Shown here in pieces: positions 60,201 through 62,884 of a stretch of DNA of 64,000 bases (the stretch's first letter is position 1; each line of letters begins with the position of its first letter). The stretch is taken from the NCBI GenBank assembly GCA_944474755.1, contig OX104119.1:1284575-1348574 (forward strand), given 5' to 3'. The position numbers and the translations under genes were made by a program. This DNA is from Limnoperna fortunei. Lineage: Eukaryota; Mollusca; Bivalvia; Mytilida; Modiolidae. A model generated the notes under the pieces. The model was not told where the DNA came from. It did not search any database and saw only the letters and a list, made by a program, of their open reading frames with translations.

Positions 60201-60415
60201 TTTTCAAATGTTACTAATTCTAACTTGGACCACATTGATGAAATATTGAAAAAAAATGTTAAAAAATATCTATTTTTACAATAACTTCACCTTAAAATTT
60301 TTAATTATTTTTAGAACAAGGAAGTAAGTTACCTGTTGACATGCCTGTTTACAATTCTTCTTCACAGCCAGATCACAGCAAGCCCTACCATTCCACTGTG
60401 CAATGTTATGAGCAA
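3049..60415 (-). CDS. RECK: RECK orthologue, 3' 19 coding exons (5' end outside window)
   Basis: In vertebrates RECK is a GPI-anchored extracellular glycoprotein that inhibits matrix metalloproteinases and acts with GPR124 as a WNT7 co-receptor. I joined 19 minus-strand segments at GT-AG junctions; every junction keeps frame and gives about 887 codons ending at TGA 3049-3051. Order along the protein: cysteine-knot repeats 2 to 5 (CC...C...C patterns, exons 1-6), a frizzled-like cysteine-rich region (exons 7-9), an EGF-like or linker cysteine region (exons 10-11), three Kazal-type modules (exons 12-16), a VWC-like PIIPPGGCCPVC motif (exon 17), the conserved ECDVFGY domain (exon 18), and a hydrophobic C-terminal tail fitting a GPI signal (exon 19). 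Human RECK is 971 residues with a signal peptide and first knot repeat that I do not find here, so those exons should lie beyond 64000. The gene is stretched by intronic tandem arrays, several of which copy its own 5' splice sites. Identity rests on remembered family sequence but is supported along the whole length. Confidence 0.96.
3437..3535 (+). mobile_element. tRNA-headed SINE fragment
   Basis: The sequence gggccgagtggttaaggtag resembles a tRNA A-box and D-arm region (GGCCGAGTGGTTAAGG). It is followed by tcaacactgatggtgagac and ggattaattgacaattattgcc, the same body as the copies at 17185-17294, 18505-18705 and 21840-22016, here on the plus strand. Confidence 0.6.
3718..9724 (-). repeat. 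41-nt tandem array, about 146 copies, each with a copy of the RECK exon 18 end and donor
   Basis: Read on the minus strand the unit is the last 31 nt of exon 18 (...GACAGCCTCACCTAGC AAACTACAG) plus about 10 nt of intron (gtaaatataa). Nearly every copy keeps CTACAG/gtaaat. Copies differ mainly at one position (cacag g/a/t tta). A few are shortened (for example near 4805, 5045 and 7540) and one near 5760 has lost the GT. The array fills almost the whole intron to exon 19. In the coding frame the first intron codons are open only for VNINL before a stop. Confidence 0.97.
9692..9900 (-). CDS. RECK: RECK exon 18 of window (conserved ECDVFGY domain)
   Basis: 209 nt between aattttag and CTACAG/gtaaat. 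It encodes AAELRMLYSVDQADVVSSAP, a middle with GPITVNNILEILSRQLMVRE, then CDVFGYLNVESDLVVLVKPV and TASPSKLQ, close to vertebrate ITVLEILQKIRMHVSVPQCDVFGYFSIESEIVIL. The exon end is amplified about 146 times downstream. A partial duplicate of its acceptor end lies just upstream (9901-10000). Confidence 0.95.
9901..10000 (-). pseudogene. partial duplicate of RECK exon 18 start with its acceptor
   Basis: Immediately upstream of the true acceptor is a second tttcaattttag followed by CGGCAGAATTACGGATGTTC and a diverged copy of the next about 60 nt (CCAACAGTGGGACCATTCAC...). It lacks about 25 nt relative to exon 18 and ends at the next attttag. It has no usable donor, so it is a decayed acceptor-side tandem duplicate. 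Confidence 0.8.
10375..10792. repeat. degenerate dispersed repeat (aaagtttca... family)
   Basis: Repeated words tatcccaaagtttca, aatgcaaacttttt and gagcttttgtcc show several diverged copies. It is interrupted by the 10793-11188 insertion and resumes at 11190-11330, ending in acagacagacagac and a gggtata end. Confidence 0.6.
10793..11188 (+). mobile_element. 396-bp SINE/LINE-3'-end-like insertion with 13-bp target duplication
   Basis: It is flanked by the direct repeat tgttacaatattc (10780-10792 and 11189-11201) and ends in an (aatc)n tail after agctcgctggacgtaaagca. It is more GC-rich than its surroundings, with no open frame of note. The target duplication and 3' microsatellite tail indicate target-primed retrotransposition. 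Confidence 0.75.
11190..11452. repeat. end of the interrupted dispersed repeat
   Basis: Continuation of the repeat that begins near 10375. It contains an aacagacagacagac tract and a tatataccctg...gtggggtata end. Nothing else was recognised up to the start of the 55-nt array. Confidence 0.55.
11453..13927 (-). repeat. 55-nt tandem array, about 45 copies, each with a copy of the RECK exon 17 end and donor
   Basis: On the minus strand the unit is 46 nt of exon 17 (from GACTGTCAGCCAATAATTCC to CAGTTTGTG) plus the intron start gtaagtaca. Variants include Gtacagactgt versus gtggaggctgt in the intron part, and a block with ctgacaac/cagaagg variants duplicated as a two-copy set (near 12581-12640 and 12911-12970). 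The unit is 1 modulo 3, so the frame rotates between donors. Confidence 0.97.
13882..13986 (-). CDS. RECK: RECK exon 17 of window (VWC-like CCPVC motif)
   Basis: 105 nt between ttttgtag and CAGTTTGTG/gtaagt. It encodes GNTSKSAECADVRCAPVKPA then DCQPIIPPGGCCPVC, matching vertebrate SVAECASVKCPSLLAAGCKPIIPPGACCPLC. The last 46 nt plus 9 nt of intron form the 55-nt unit repeated about 45 times to 11453. Confidence 0.95.
14105..14181 (-). repeat. degenerate second copy of RECK exon 16 end and donor
   Basis: The block catggtggatctgtctgctaatg...cacccaaatactg repeats the exon 16 segment cacggtggatctgtctgcta...tacccatatactg at 74-78 nt spacing. The copied donor reads TTTGG/gtgatt rather than ATGG/gtaagt. 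It appears to be an old two-copy donor-spanning duplication that did not expand. Confidence 0.8.
14182..14311 (-). CDS. RECK: RECK exon 16 of window (third Kazal module)
   Basis: 130 nt between ttttgtag and TATATGG/gtaagt. It encodes TDCSKSGTVCGHNGETYPHE, CAALADRSTVDYFGECKVLG and QYM, matching vertebrate VCGHNGETYSSVCAAYSDRVAVDYYGDC. A degraded second copy of the exon end with a mutated donor (ggtgat) follows in the intron (about 14105-14181). Confidence 0.94.
14681..15593. mobile_element. about 0.9 kb MITE-like element with long terminal inverted repeats
   Basis: The left end tactgtgaaatacttttta with gggtatcaattttcgtgg pairs with the right end ccacgaaaattgatacccac...agtactttcacagta. The termini read TA-CTGTGAAA...TTTCACAG-TA, consistent with a TA target duplication. 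I found no transposase reading frame, so it looks non-autonomous. Confidence 0.7.
15594..16174. other. intron sequence, nothing recognised
   Basis: AT-rich intron 15 sequence between the MITE-like element and the 26-nt array. No coding homology or obvious repeat was seen. Confidence 0.5.
16175..16750. repeat. 26-nt tandem array, about 22 copies
   Basis: The unit agttactaaacacagatctg plus gacata is very uniform, with aacaca/aataca and ataag/acaag variants. It lies inside the intron between exons 15 and 16 about 100 nt from exon 15 and shares no exon sequence. Confidence 0.95.
16849..16976 (-). CDS. RECK: RECK exon 15 of window (second Kazal-like module)
   Basis: 128 nt between ttttctag and CTGTCAG/gtaaga. 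It encodes VPTHETCDHHYHDPVCDTRD, then EEFTNPCLLLKHKRTLQYRG and HCQ, matching vertebrate VPRQLACDQVQDPVCDTDHMEHNNLC...YKGPCQ. Confidence 0.94.
17185..17294 (-). mobile_element. tRNA-headed SINE copy adjoining the exon 14 donor
   Basis: On the minus strand it begins ggcctccgtggccgagtggt (tRNA-like head) and continues through ccactcggcc-complementary sequence to ttttcttacc. It starts within about 8 nt of the exon 14 splice donor. Confidence 0.65.
17301..17365 (-). CDS. RECK: RECK exon 14 of window
   Basis: A 65-nt mini-exon between tttttcag and CAATGTG/gtaagt. It encodes CLPKRQVCLSINYDKCPQYQ then C, matching vertebrate CIPKPQVCLTTFDKFGCSQYEC. The tRNA-like head of a SINE begins within about 8 nt of its donor, inside the intron. 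Confidence 0.92.
17366..18110. other. intron sequence, nothing firm recognised
   Basis: The interval has an open frame at 17463-17747 without recognisable features, and a short possible inverted repeat (ggtatcc near 17724, ggatacc near 17968) too short to call an element. Confidence 0.45.
18111..18330 (-). repeat. 41-nt tandem array, five donors, carrying the RECK exon 13 end
   Basis: The unit is 23 nt of exon 13 (AATGACTGTGGTGATAGATA CAG) plus 18 nt of intron (gtaagttccagtaaatat). Possible exon ends are at 18302, 18261, 18220, 18179 and 18138. Copies beyond the exon mostly read GGGGTG or GTGGTG. Confidence 0.95.
18302..18391 (-). CDS. RECK: RECK exon 13 of window (end of first Kazal module)
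   Basis: 90 nt between tttgaacag and GATACAG/gtaagt. It encodes RCGGLKNNEIKIGSCNSIDP then CKNNDCGDRY, matching vertebrate ARCVGLQDHQFEFGSCMSKDPCNPNPC. The last 23 nt plus 18 nt of intron are repeated, giving five donors at 41-nt spacing (18111-18330). In frame the intron reads AGG TAA, a stop. Confidence 0.92.
18505..18705 (-). mobile_element. tRNA-headed SINE copy, diverged
   Basis: It contains caatccttgtcaattaggat, the core of this SINE, followed by ccttaaccactcattcacc, a decayed complement of the tRNA-like GGCCGAGTGGTTAAGG head. The orientation is minus. Confidence 0.65.
18989..19170. repeat. foldback element, about 180 bp
   Basis: The left arm gcatatattttctcgttttc plus atgaatattt pairs with the right arm aatattcatgaaaacaagaa plus aatatctgc. 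The arms are about 35 nt with few mismatches. Confidence 0.6.
19258..19459 (-). CDS. RECK: RECK exon 12 of window (first Kazal module, N-terminal part)
   Basis: 202 nt between gtttacag-type acceptor sequence (ttacag) and GCTGAAAG/gtatgt. It encodes EHGKQFKIDCNHCICNSGEV, a middle with CTKNKCPTSQSSERNRWKDL, and PCECSRDYSPRCGNNGKTYP plus NHCLAE. The last part is the Kazal C.C...Y.P.CG.NG.TY...C pattern, as in vertebrate LPCNCADQFVPVCGQNGRTYPSAC. Confidence 0.94.
19617..20615. mobile_element. about 1 kb element with short inverted termini, abutting exon 11
   Basis: The left end ggttcaaattaacagtggtc and the right end (reverse complement) ggttcaaattagc...atggtcccggacc form imperfect inverted repeats; the left end is preceded by cag. 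The right end lies 9 nt from the exon 11 donor. No transposase was recognised and no clear target duplication is seen. Confidence 0.5.
20624..20836 (-). CDS. RECK: RECK exon 11 of window
   Basis: 213 nt between tatttcag and GTAAAAG/gtaata. It encodes ACKMGDISSVLVPRHSYVRI, a middle with CFDHQVCICGGHMDRLHNC, and KPIPCTRRESCILGQNPVVK. The spacing matches vertebrate CKLGEASD...CYKICSCGQSGLLENCMEMHCIDLQKSCIVGGK. The end of a roughly 1 kb inverted-repeat element lies 9 nt into its intron. Confidence 0.94.
21000..21115. repeat. dispersed GACA-type repeat fragment
   Basis: It contains ggatggacagacaaggg and a poly-C-rich end similar to the other dispersed repeat fragments in this window. Confidence 0.4.
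21170..21768. repeat. 74-nt tandem array, about 8 near-identical copies
   Basis: The unit starts ttttgttgtaacacatggga and ends agcagtgtgtac. The copies appear identical across the array, implying recent expansion or homogenisation. It lies in the intron between exons 10 and 11 and carries no exon sequence. Confidence 0.96.
21840..22016 (-). mobile_element. tRNA-headed SINE copy, fairly complete
   Basis: On the minus strand it runs from the tRNA-like head (ggccgagtggttagggtagt) through a body with gttgacattgaagtt-type sequence to gccagttttcttgctg and a 3' part ending near tggcttcctc. It is the best single copy for defining the family here. Confidence 0.7.
22042..22188 (-). CDS. RECK: RECK exon 10 of window
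   Basis: 147 nt between tttttgcag and CATAAAG/gtaagt. It encodes SDPVPSTSSDTVTTPCNLNP then CPDEEVCWVSRRKCHHPDGE and SCKPYVCHK, matching vertebrate VTHPCNPNPCPANELCEVNRKGC...CLPYFCVQG. It follows a 5.25 kb intron filled by three unrelated arrays. Confidence 0.94.
22384..23205. repeat. 24-nt tandem array, about 34 copies
   Basis: The unit is tgaacagtcagacaaacaaa plus caaa, with cagacaa, caatcaa and shortened variants. Because 24 is a multiple of 3 it gives long open frames on both strands (Cys/Ser/Val/Phe-rich on minus, Asn/Gln/Thr-rich on plus), which are artefacts. Confidence 0.95.
23206..23576. other. inter-array intron sequence with dispersed repeat fragment
   Basis: It contains two related segments (gtagttgct(g/t)agaaaact followed by ttttcattcattgac) and a ggatggacgga-like short tract, consistent with the dispersed repeat family. 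No exon was recognised. Confidence 0.45.
23577..26012. repeat. 37-nt tandem array, about 66 copies
   Basis: The unit is gacaaatctaccactatatt plus ggaccagagatcgagtt. The first 38 or so copies look identical. Variants (agctcg, gagctg, cttcca, ctcggg) are concentrated in the right-hand part and at the edge. Confidence 0.97.
26097..27064. repeat. composite array of about 70-nt and 42-nt units
   Basis: The core ttaatgtcctacaccgacaa cctaatgcccttgg is followed either by a long tail (ttggatgatgtggtgctact gacttgacttgag) or directly by aagagatt, giving two interleaved periods. Confidence 0.93.
27290..27440 (-). repeat. two degenerate copies of RECK exon 9 end and donor
   Basis: Segments around ggtcaaag(a/t)tacaca recur at 27294, 27373 and 27451 (exon) at about 78-nt spacing. 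The copied donors are TATCTAG/gcaagt (a GC-type site) and a more decayed attta version. They have the same organisation as the large donor arrays but are old and unexpanded. Confidence 0.75.
27441..27577 (-). CDS. RECK: RECK exon 9 of window
   Basis: 137 nt between gtatttcag and TATCTAT/gtaagt. It encodes KECMHILNKCVDHSRLPKDQ then TVQHLCNKLSTDETPGSCVS and LTPYL, matching vertebrate CVEILKKCGDQNKFPEDHTA...ICELLSP...NCIPLDTYL. Two degenerate copies of the exon end and donor follow at about 78-nt spacing (27290-27440). Confidence 0.94.
27578..28128. other. intron sequence between exon 9 and the 42-nt array
   Basis: Unremarkable AT-rich intron. No repeat or coding homology was recognised. Confidence 0.5.
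28129..29036 (-). repeat. 42-nt tandem array, about 21 copies, each with a copy of the RECK exon 8 end and donor
   Basis: The unit is 23 nt of exon 8 (CCTTCACACCTACCTCTCTG CAG) plus 19 nt of intron (gtaaatatattaatgtagt). Being 14 codons long, it keeps two spurious frames open across about 1 kb (387 and 319 codons), but neither is the RECK frame. Confidence 0.97.
29015..29111 (-). CDS. RECK: RECK exon 8 of window
   Basis: 97 nt between cttgcag and CTCTGCAG/gtaaat. It encodes ITTCEPEMWKAIACALHTKP then CNKKPSHLPLC, nearly the vertebrate CQPEMWKAIACSLQIKPC. The last 23 nt and the donor are repeated about 21 times in the following intron. In the true frame the intron begins AGG TAA, so reading into the array stops at once. 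Confidence 0.95.
29285..31990 (-). mobile_element. SINE copy with its interior expanded into a tandem array
   Basis: The left part (29285-29400) has the SINE 3' region (gcatccagttgtgtttaggg, cggcaagaaaactg). The right edge (31945-31990) has the complement of the tRNA-like head (ctaccttaaccactctggca). Between them is an 80-nt array made of the SINE core. The whole reads as one element with an expanded interior, or as adjacent copies. Confidence 0.6.
29486..31941. repeat. 80-nt tandem array, about 31 copies, SINE-derived unit
   Basis: The unit is aatggcaatccttgtcaatt aagattagagtccattacac cctgaccacaatgaacctag ggtttgacagaccacattaa. Two alternating variants, cctaggg versus caaaggg and gacca versus gccca, recur in blocks. 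The caatccttgtcaatta core is shared with the dispersed SINE copies at 18505 and 21840. Confidence 0.96.
31991..32445. other. intron sequence between two arrays
   Basis: AT-rich, no recognised feature. Confidence 0.5.
32446..38673 (-). repeat. 64/74-nt tandem array, about 90 copies, each with a copy of the RECK exon 7 end and donor
   Basis: The exon part is 44 nt (AAAGGGGGAAATAAAACTAC ... CAGTCAAAG). The intron part is either 20 nt (gtaccagataaatgggggac) or 30 nt (gtaccaaacagataatgata plus aatgggggac), giving two unit lengths mixed along the array. Most copies keep CAAAG/gtacc. The exon-adjacent copies are of the 74-nt class, as is the real intron start. Confidence 0.97.
38629..38805 (-). CDS. 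RECK: RECK exon 7 of window (start of frizzled-like cysteine-rich region)
   Basis: 177 nt between tttttttcag and CAGTCAAAG/gtacca. It encodes VEEPCKLGCSGLKFCKRFNL, RPTQPFRSCNLQADAAAERD and IVKWEKGEIKLPQMVIPVK, aligning closely with vertebrate EPCQLGC...FRSCN...LWEKGSIKMPFINIPV. The last 44 nt of the exon and its donor are copied about 90 times downstream (32446-38673). Joining to exon 8 from the exon-proximal donor gives PVKDITTCEPEMW, the conserved vertebrate junction. Confidence 0.95.
38806..39503. other. intron 6, nothing recognised
   Basis: About 700 nt of AT-rich sequence without arrays or coding homology. Confidence 0.5.
39504..39615 (-). CDS. RECK: RECK exon 6 of window (cysteine-knot repeat 5)
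   Basis: 112 nt between tttttttcag and GATGAAG/gtatat. It encodes TYNTEWYSTWEHFNDRCQDV then SLPVSMTEATLLNCIDE, matching the vertebrate W..FDRFCEYNPVEVSMLTC segment. The flanking introns (about 770 and 700 nt) contain no array. Confidence 0.93.
39616..40390. other. intron 5, nothing recognised
   Basis: About 775 nt. An open frame on the plus strand (39588-39917) overlaps exon 6 in antisense and has no recognisable domain. Confidence 0.5.
40391..40522 (-). CDS. RECK: RECK exon 5 of window (end of knot 4, start of knot 5)
   Basis: 132 nt, phase 0 to phase 0, between ttttgtag and CTCAAAG/gtaaag. It encodes VPIWGCFLSNQSPEPPQEPK, then IMDGARLQCCSKAATERCMN and LCSK, aligning with vertebrate PLWQCFLESSQ...LDGAKLHCCSKANTSTCRELCTK. 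The Pro-rich linker between the two knots is shorter than in vertebrates. Confidence 0.94.
40788..40918 (-). CDS. RECK: RECK exon 4 of window (cysteine-knot repeat 4)
   Basis: 131 nt between gtttacag and CCATAT/gtaagt. It encodes LPCCQKATTEECKTTCVRTL, then MTMKNNEQIVAELIKTCGDA and FPY. This matches vertebrate LYCCDRAEDHACQNACKRIL and the following EIVDGLIEGC. Family knowledge places WNT7 recognition in this repeat of mammalian RECK. The preceding intron is about 10.5 kb and holds the largest array in the window; the following intron is only about 265 nt. Confidence 0.94.
40919..41829. other. intron sequence with a small direct repeat
   Basis: It contains a two-to-three-copy direct repeat near 41345-41460 (ttcccaacctcccattttt, cctggcatattcatt). 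The rest is unremarkable. Confidence 0.5.
41830..49899. repeat. 8.1 kb tandem array of a 64-nt unit, about 126 copies
   Basis: The unit is ggtatggagacctataatgc cacctactgagcagtccata agacagtacaagtttacaat ggag. The interior is almost perfectly uniform; variants (ggcacc, gtcacc, gaacag, ggaaggg, tacgatgg, gggaatgg) cluster within about 1 kb of either end. No exon sequence was recognised in it. Short open frames of 62-84 codons (Met-Tyr-Cys-Leu...) are by-products. Confidence 0.98.
49900..51031. other. intron sequence with dispersed repeat
   Basis: At 50060-50425 two diverged copies of an aactacaaat(c/t)g(g/t)attgtgct...aaaatctg(c/t)tga...ttttaagttatc(a/g)tctggaaac block are followed by cggacagaaggacagacgga. 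No exon was recognised. Confidence 0.5.
51032..51418. repeat. about 390-bp foldback element
   Basis: The left arm (gatccaatcta...acatcccattacaggtcatc...gattgaactttt) pairs with the reverse complement of the right arm (gaagttcaacctgagatgac ctgtaatgggatggtg... tgatccaattct). The arms are about 110 nt and imperfect. It ends about 20 nt beyond the most distal exon 3 donor. Confidence 0.65.
51431..51520 (-). repeat. 30-nt in-frame triplication of exon 3 end and donor
   Basis: Three copies of 20 nt of exon (TGACAGTAATCCTATTGATA) plus 10 nt of intron (gtaagtcaca). The only differences are at the exon/array junction (CGTG versus CATG). All three gtaagt sites are intact and the interval is open in the RECK frame. 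Confidence 0.95.
51501..51695 (-). CDS. RECK: RECK exon 3 of window (cysteine-knot repeat 3), with three alternative donors
   Basis: The exon starts after ttgtag and encodes GTRCCQSSKDYSCQLVCQGM through the RGQCHST...QC cysteines to DSNPID. The split Ser codon then joins exon 4 (SLPCC), matching vertebrate NPTDSLYCC. The donor GATA/gtaagt occurs three times at 30-nt spacing, giving possible exon ends at 51501, 51471 and 51441. The extra segments are open and in frame and would add the 10-residue block KSHDSNPIDS once or twice. I chose the proximal donor because it restores the vertebrate spacing. Confidence 0.93.
51913..51994 (-). CDS. RECK: RECK exon 2 of window (cysteine-knot repeat 2, second half)
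   Basis: 82 nt between attctgtag and GAAGAAG/gttagt. It encodes ALSFQEMEDKCSKSQEQKLF then TCLDKEE, aligning without a gap to the vertebrate segment ending in C..EYENALFSC. Phase 0 in, phase 1 out. Its acceptor is only about 10 nt from the start of the 19/46-nt tandem arrays that lie upstream of it on the minus strand. Confidence 0.9.
52018..52965. repeat. nested array: 19-nt unit (about 10 copies) grading into 46-nt unit (about 16 copies)
   Basis: The first part repeats ataaatacctatttgtcct. The second repeats ataaagggagtatacaatgg acttttaata plus the same aatacctatttgtcct core, so the short unit is embedded in the long one. The array begins about 25 nt upstream of exon 2 and shares the caatggactttaaataaata of the acceptor-proximal intron. 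Confidence 0.95.
53043..53183 (-). CDS. candidate phase-0 cassette exon of RECK with an internal 48-nt duplication
   Basis: A 141-nt open stretch lies between a ctgcag acceptor (after 53183) and a gtaaaa donor (before 53043). It is open in the one frame that would insert between exon 1 and exon 2, both phase 0. It would encode 47 residues: two near-identical 16-residue blocks (W(S/C)VHGKSLPLDRNH plus R-Q) followed by SNDEKLNLLLEILSNDK, a likely helix. Vertebrate RECK has no residues here, and exon 1 joined directly to exon 2 already gives the vertebrate spacing. The polypyrimidine tract is weak. A second AG acceptor 48 nt downstream would give a 93-nt version. It could instead be chance open sequence; only transcript data can decide. 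Confidence 0.35.
53092..53188 (-). repeat. 48-nt duplication spanning a candidate acceptor
   Basis: Two copies of ctatgatttctatcaagtgg aagagattttccatgtaca(c/g)accactgc. Each copy's minus-strand start is preceded by (t/g)gcag, so the duplication would provide two acceptors 48 nt apart in the same frame. Confidence 0.85.
53189..54937. other. intron sequence with dispersed repeat
   Basis: It contains another ggacagacggacagaccgac repeat fragment near 53990-54060 and otherwise no recognised exon or element. Confidence 0.45.
54938..57222. repeat. 44-nt tandem array with higher-order structure, about 52 copies
   Basis: The unit is cctgagccatttggacaaca gaactcggatgttattttaa gttt. Copies are diverged, but marker variants (aaatcagatgcaattttt, ggagagcag, acataactcgaatgat, aagttacc) recur in the same order near 55131, 55617 and 56583, so multi-unit blocks were duplicated. 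Confidence 0.93.
57223..57884. other. intron sequence, nothing recognised
   Basis: AT-rich, no repeat or coding homology recognised. Confidence 0.5.
57885..58632. repeat. 37-nt tandem array, about 20 diverged copies
   Basis: The unit is cctggacatttagtacccaa tgggaggtaactcaggt, with aaatcctggacatacagt variants alternating. It is more diverged than most other arrays in the window. Confidence 0.92.
58688..59540 (+). mobile_element. 853-bp hAT-like transposon remnant with a TTF-type zinc-finger fragment
   Basis: Perfect 16-bp terminal inverted repeats CAGTGTTCAATCTAGA are flanked by atctaa on both sides. Inside on the plus strand is a fragment reading KFQDGWLSDI, a stop, then YKDWLNFDKDKQHMTCSICI and KTNKRNPFTTGCCNFRTSTL plus KRHINT. 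This resembles the N-terminal TTF/BED-like zinc finger of hAT-family transposases and their ZNF862/KIAA1586-like relatives. It is interrupted by a stop and lacks the catalytic domain, so it is non-autonomous. hAT usually makes 8-bp duplications; only 6 bp match here. Confidence 0.75.
59273..59385. repeat. 45-nt perfect inverted repeat inside the hAT-like remnant
   Basis: The arm 59273-59317 (aaatcccttcactaccggtt...) is the exact reverse complement of 59341-59385, with a 23-nt spacer. The left arm is part of the zinc-finger coding fragment, so the right arm is an inverted copy of it. Confidence 0.95.
59541..60332. other. intron sequence, nothing recognised
   Basis: AT-rich sequence between the hAT-like remnant and exon 1 of the window. 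Confidence 0.5.
60333..60415 (-). CDS. RECK: RECK exon 1 of window (cysteine-knot repeat 2, first half)
   Basis: 83 nt. The acceptor reads tttgtag and the donor CAACAG/gtaac. It encodes AHNIAQWNGRACCDLAVKKN followed by CKQACQQ, matching the CC..A...C...C signature of the second knot repeat of human RECK (GLGCCELAIALECRQACKQ). The exon enters in phase with one base owed by a missing upstream exon and leaves in phase 0. Confidence 0.93.
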
Positions 60416-60501
60416 CTACAAAGATAATAATAATTATTAAACCATATGAATATCGTCCATAAATGGTGAAAAAGCAGACCTATACAACCATCATTGAGTG
60501 T

Positions 60502-60950
60502 TAAGAGACTACCCCTAGACAGACCTAACACCCATCCTTTGGTCCTTACAGACTACCCCTAGACAGACCTAACACCCATCCTTTGGTCCTTACAGACTAC
60601 CCCTAGACAGACCTAACACCCATCCTTTGGTCCTTACAGACTACCCCTAGACAGACCTAACAACCATCCTTTGGTCCTTACAGACTACCCTTAGACAGAC
60701 CTAACACCCATCCTTTGGTCCTTACAGACTACCCCTAGACAGACCTAACACCCATCCTTTGGTCCTTACAGACTACTCCTAGACAGACCTAACACCCATC
60801 CTTTGGTCCTTACAGACTACCCCTAGACAGACCTAACACCCATCCTTTGGTCCTTACAGACTACCCCTAGACAGACCTAACACCCATCCTTTGGTCCTTA
60901 CAGACTACCCCTAGACAGACCTAACACCCATCCTTTGGTCCTTACAGACT
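60502..60950. repeat. 44-nt tandem array, about 10 copies
   Basis: The unit is gactacccctagacagacct aacacccatcctttggtcct taca. Copies are nearly identical, with degenerate related units to about 61035. Confidence 0.95.
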
Positions 60951-61035
60951 ACTACGCCAAGCCAAAACAAACATCATTTGTTCTTTAGACTACTCCTGAC
61001 CAAACCCAAACCAAACATCTTTGGGCATTTACAGA

Positions 61036-62158
61036 CCACCCCTTAACTGGGCCTACATAACCATCCTAATGGTCTAAACAGACTGATCCTGGAGATGCCT
61101 ATACAATCATCTGTGGCCTCTCTTAACTGGGCCTACATAACCATCCTAATGGTCTAAACAGACTGATCCTGGAGATGCCTATACAATCATCTGTGGCCTC
61201 CCTTAACTGGGCCTACATAACCATCCTAACGGTCTAAACAGACTGATCCTGGAGATGCCTATACAATCATCTGTGGCCTCCCTTAACTGGGCCTACATAA
61301 CCATCCTAATGGTCTAAACAGACTGATCCTGGAGATGCCTATACAATCATCTGTGGCCTCCCTTAACTGGGCCTACATAACCATCCTAACGGTCTAAACA
61401 GACTGATCCTGGAGATGCCTATACAATCATCTGTGGCCTCCCTTAACTGGGCCTACATAACCATCCTAATGGTCTAAACAGACTGATCCTGGAGATGCCT
61501 ATACAATCATCTGTGGCCTCCCTTAACTGGGCCTACATAACCATCCTAATGGTCTAAACAGACTGATCCTGGAGATGCCTATACAATCATCTGTGGCCTC
61601 CCTTAACTGGGCCTACATAACCATCCTAATGGTCTATACAGACTGATCCTGGAGATGCCTATACAATCATCTGTGGCCTCCCTTAACTGGGCCTACATAA
61701 CCATCCTAATGGTCTAAACAGACTGATCCTGGAGATGCCTATACAATCATCTGTGGCCTCCCTTAACTGGGCCTACATAACCATCCTAATGGTCTAAACA
61801 GACTGATCCTGGAGATGCCTATACAATCATCTGTGGCCTCCCTTAACTGGGCCTACATAACCATCCTAATGGTCTAAACAGACTGATCCTGGAGATGCCT
61901 ATACAATCATCTGTGGCCTCCCTTAACTGGGCCTACATAACCATCCTAATGGTCTAAACAGACTGATCCTGGAGATGCCTATACAATCATCTGTGGCCTC
62001 CCTTAACTGGGCCTACATAACCATCCTAACGGTCTAAACAGACTGATCCTGGAGATGCCTATACAATCATCTGTGGCCTCCCTTAACTGGGCCTACATAA
62101 CCATCCTAACGGTCTAAACAGACTGATCCTGGAGATGCCTATACAATCATCTGTGGCC
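61036..62158. repeat. 80-nt tandem array, about 14 copies
   Basis: The unit is cccttaactgggcctacata accatcctaatggtctaaac agactgatcctggagatgcc tatacaatcatctgtggcct. The only common variant is taatgg/taacgg. Confidence 0.96.
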
Positions 62159-62164
62159 TAACAA

Positions 62165-62884
62165 ACTTCCAAAGCCAGGCCTCAAACCAAGGCCTAGACA
62201 TTAAATCTTCAAAGCCAGGCCTCAAACCAAGGCCTAGACATTAAATCTTCAAAGCCAGGCCTCAAACCAAGGCCTAGACATTAAATCTTCAAAGCCAGGC
62301 CTCAAACCAAGGCCTAGACATTAAATTCACTCTGAGCCAGGCCTCAAACCAAGGCCTAGACATTAAATTCTCTAGCCAGGCCTCATAACCAAGGCCTAGA
62401 CATTAAATTCACTCTGAGCCCAGGCCTCAAACCAAGGCCTAGACATTAAATTCACTCTGAGCCAGGCCTCAAACCAAGGCCTAGACATTAAATTCACTCT
62501 GAGCCAGGCCTCAAACCAAGGCCTAGACATTAAATTCACTCTGAGCCAGGCCTCAAACCAAGGCCTAGACATTAAATTCACTCTGAGCCAGGCCTCAAAC
62601 CAAGGCCTAGACATTAAATTCACTCTGAGCCAGGCCTCAAACCAAGGCCTAGACATTAAATTCACTCTGAGCCAGGCCTCAAACCAAGGCCTAGACATTA
62701 AATTCACTCTGAGCCAGGCCTCAAACCAAGGCCTAGACATTCAATTCACTCTGAGCCAGGCCTCAAACCAAGGCCTAGACATTAAATTCACTCTGAGCCA
62801 TGCCTCAAACCAAGGCCTAGACATTAAATTCACTCTGAGCCAGGCCTCAAACCAAGGCCTAGACATTAAATTCACTCTGAGCAT
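62165..62884. repeat. 42-nt tandem array, about 17 copies
   Basis: The unit is ccaggcctcaaaccaaggcc tagacattaaattcactctg ag, with a shorter variant (cttcaaag) in the first four copies. Its 14-codon period makes a spurious minus-strand frame (Met-Ser-Arg-Pro-Trp...). aggcct/aggcct words make it locally self-complementary. Confidence 0.96.
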
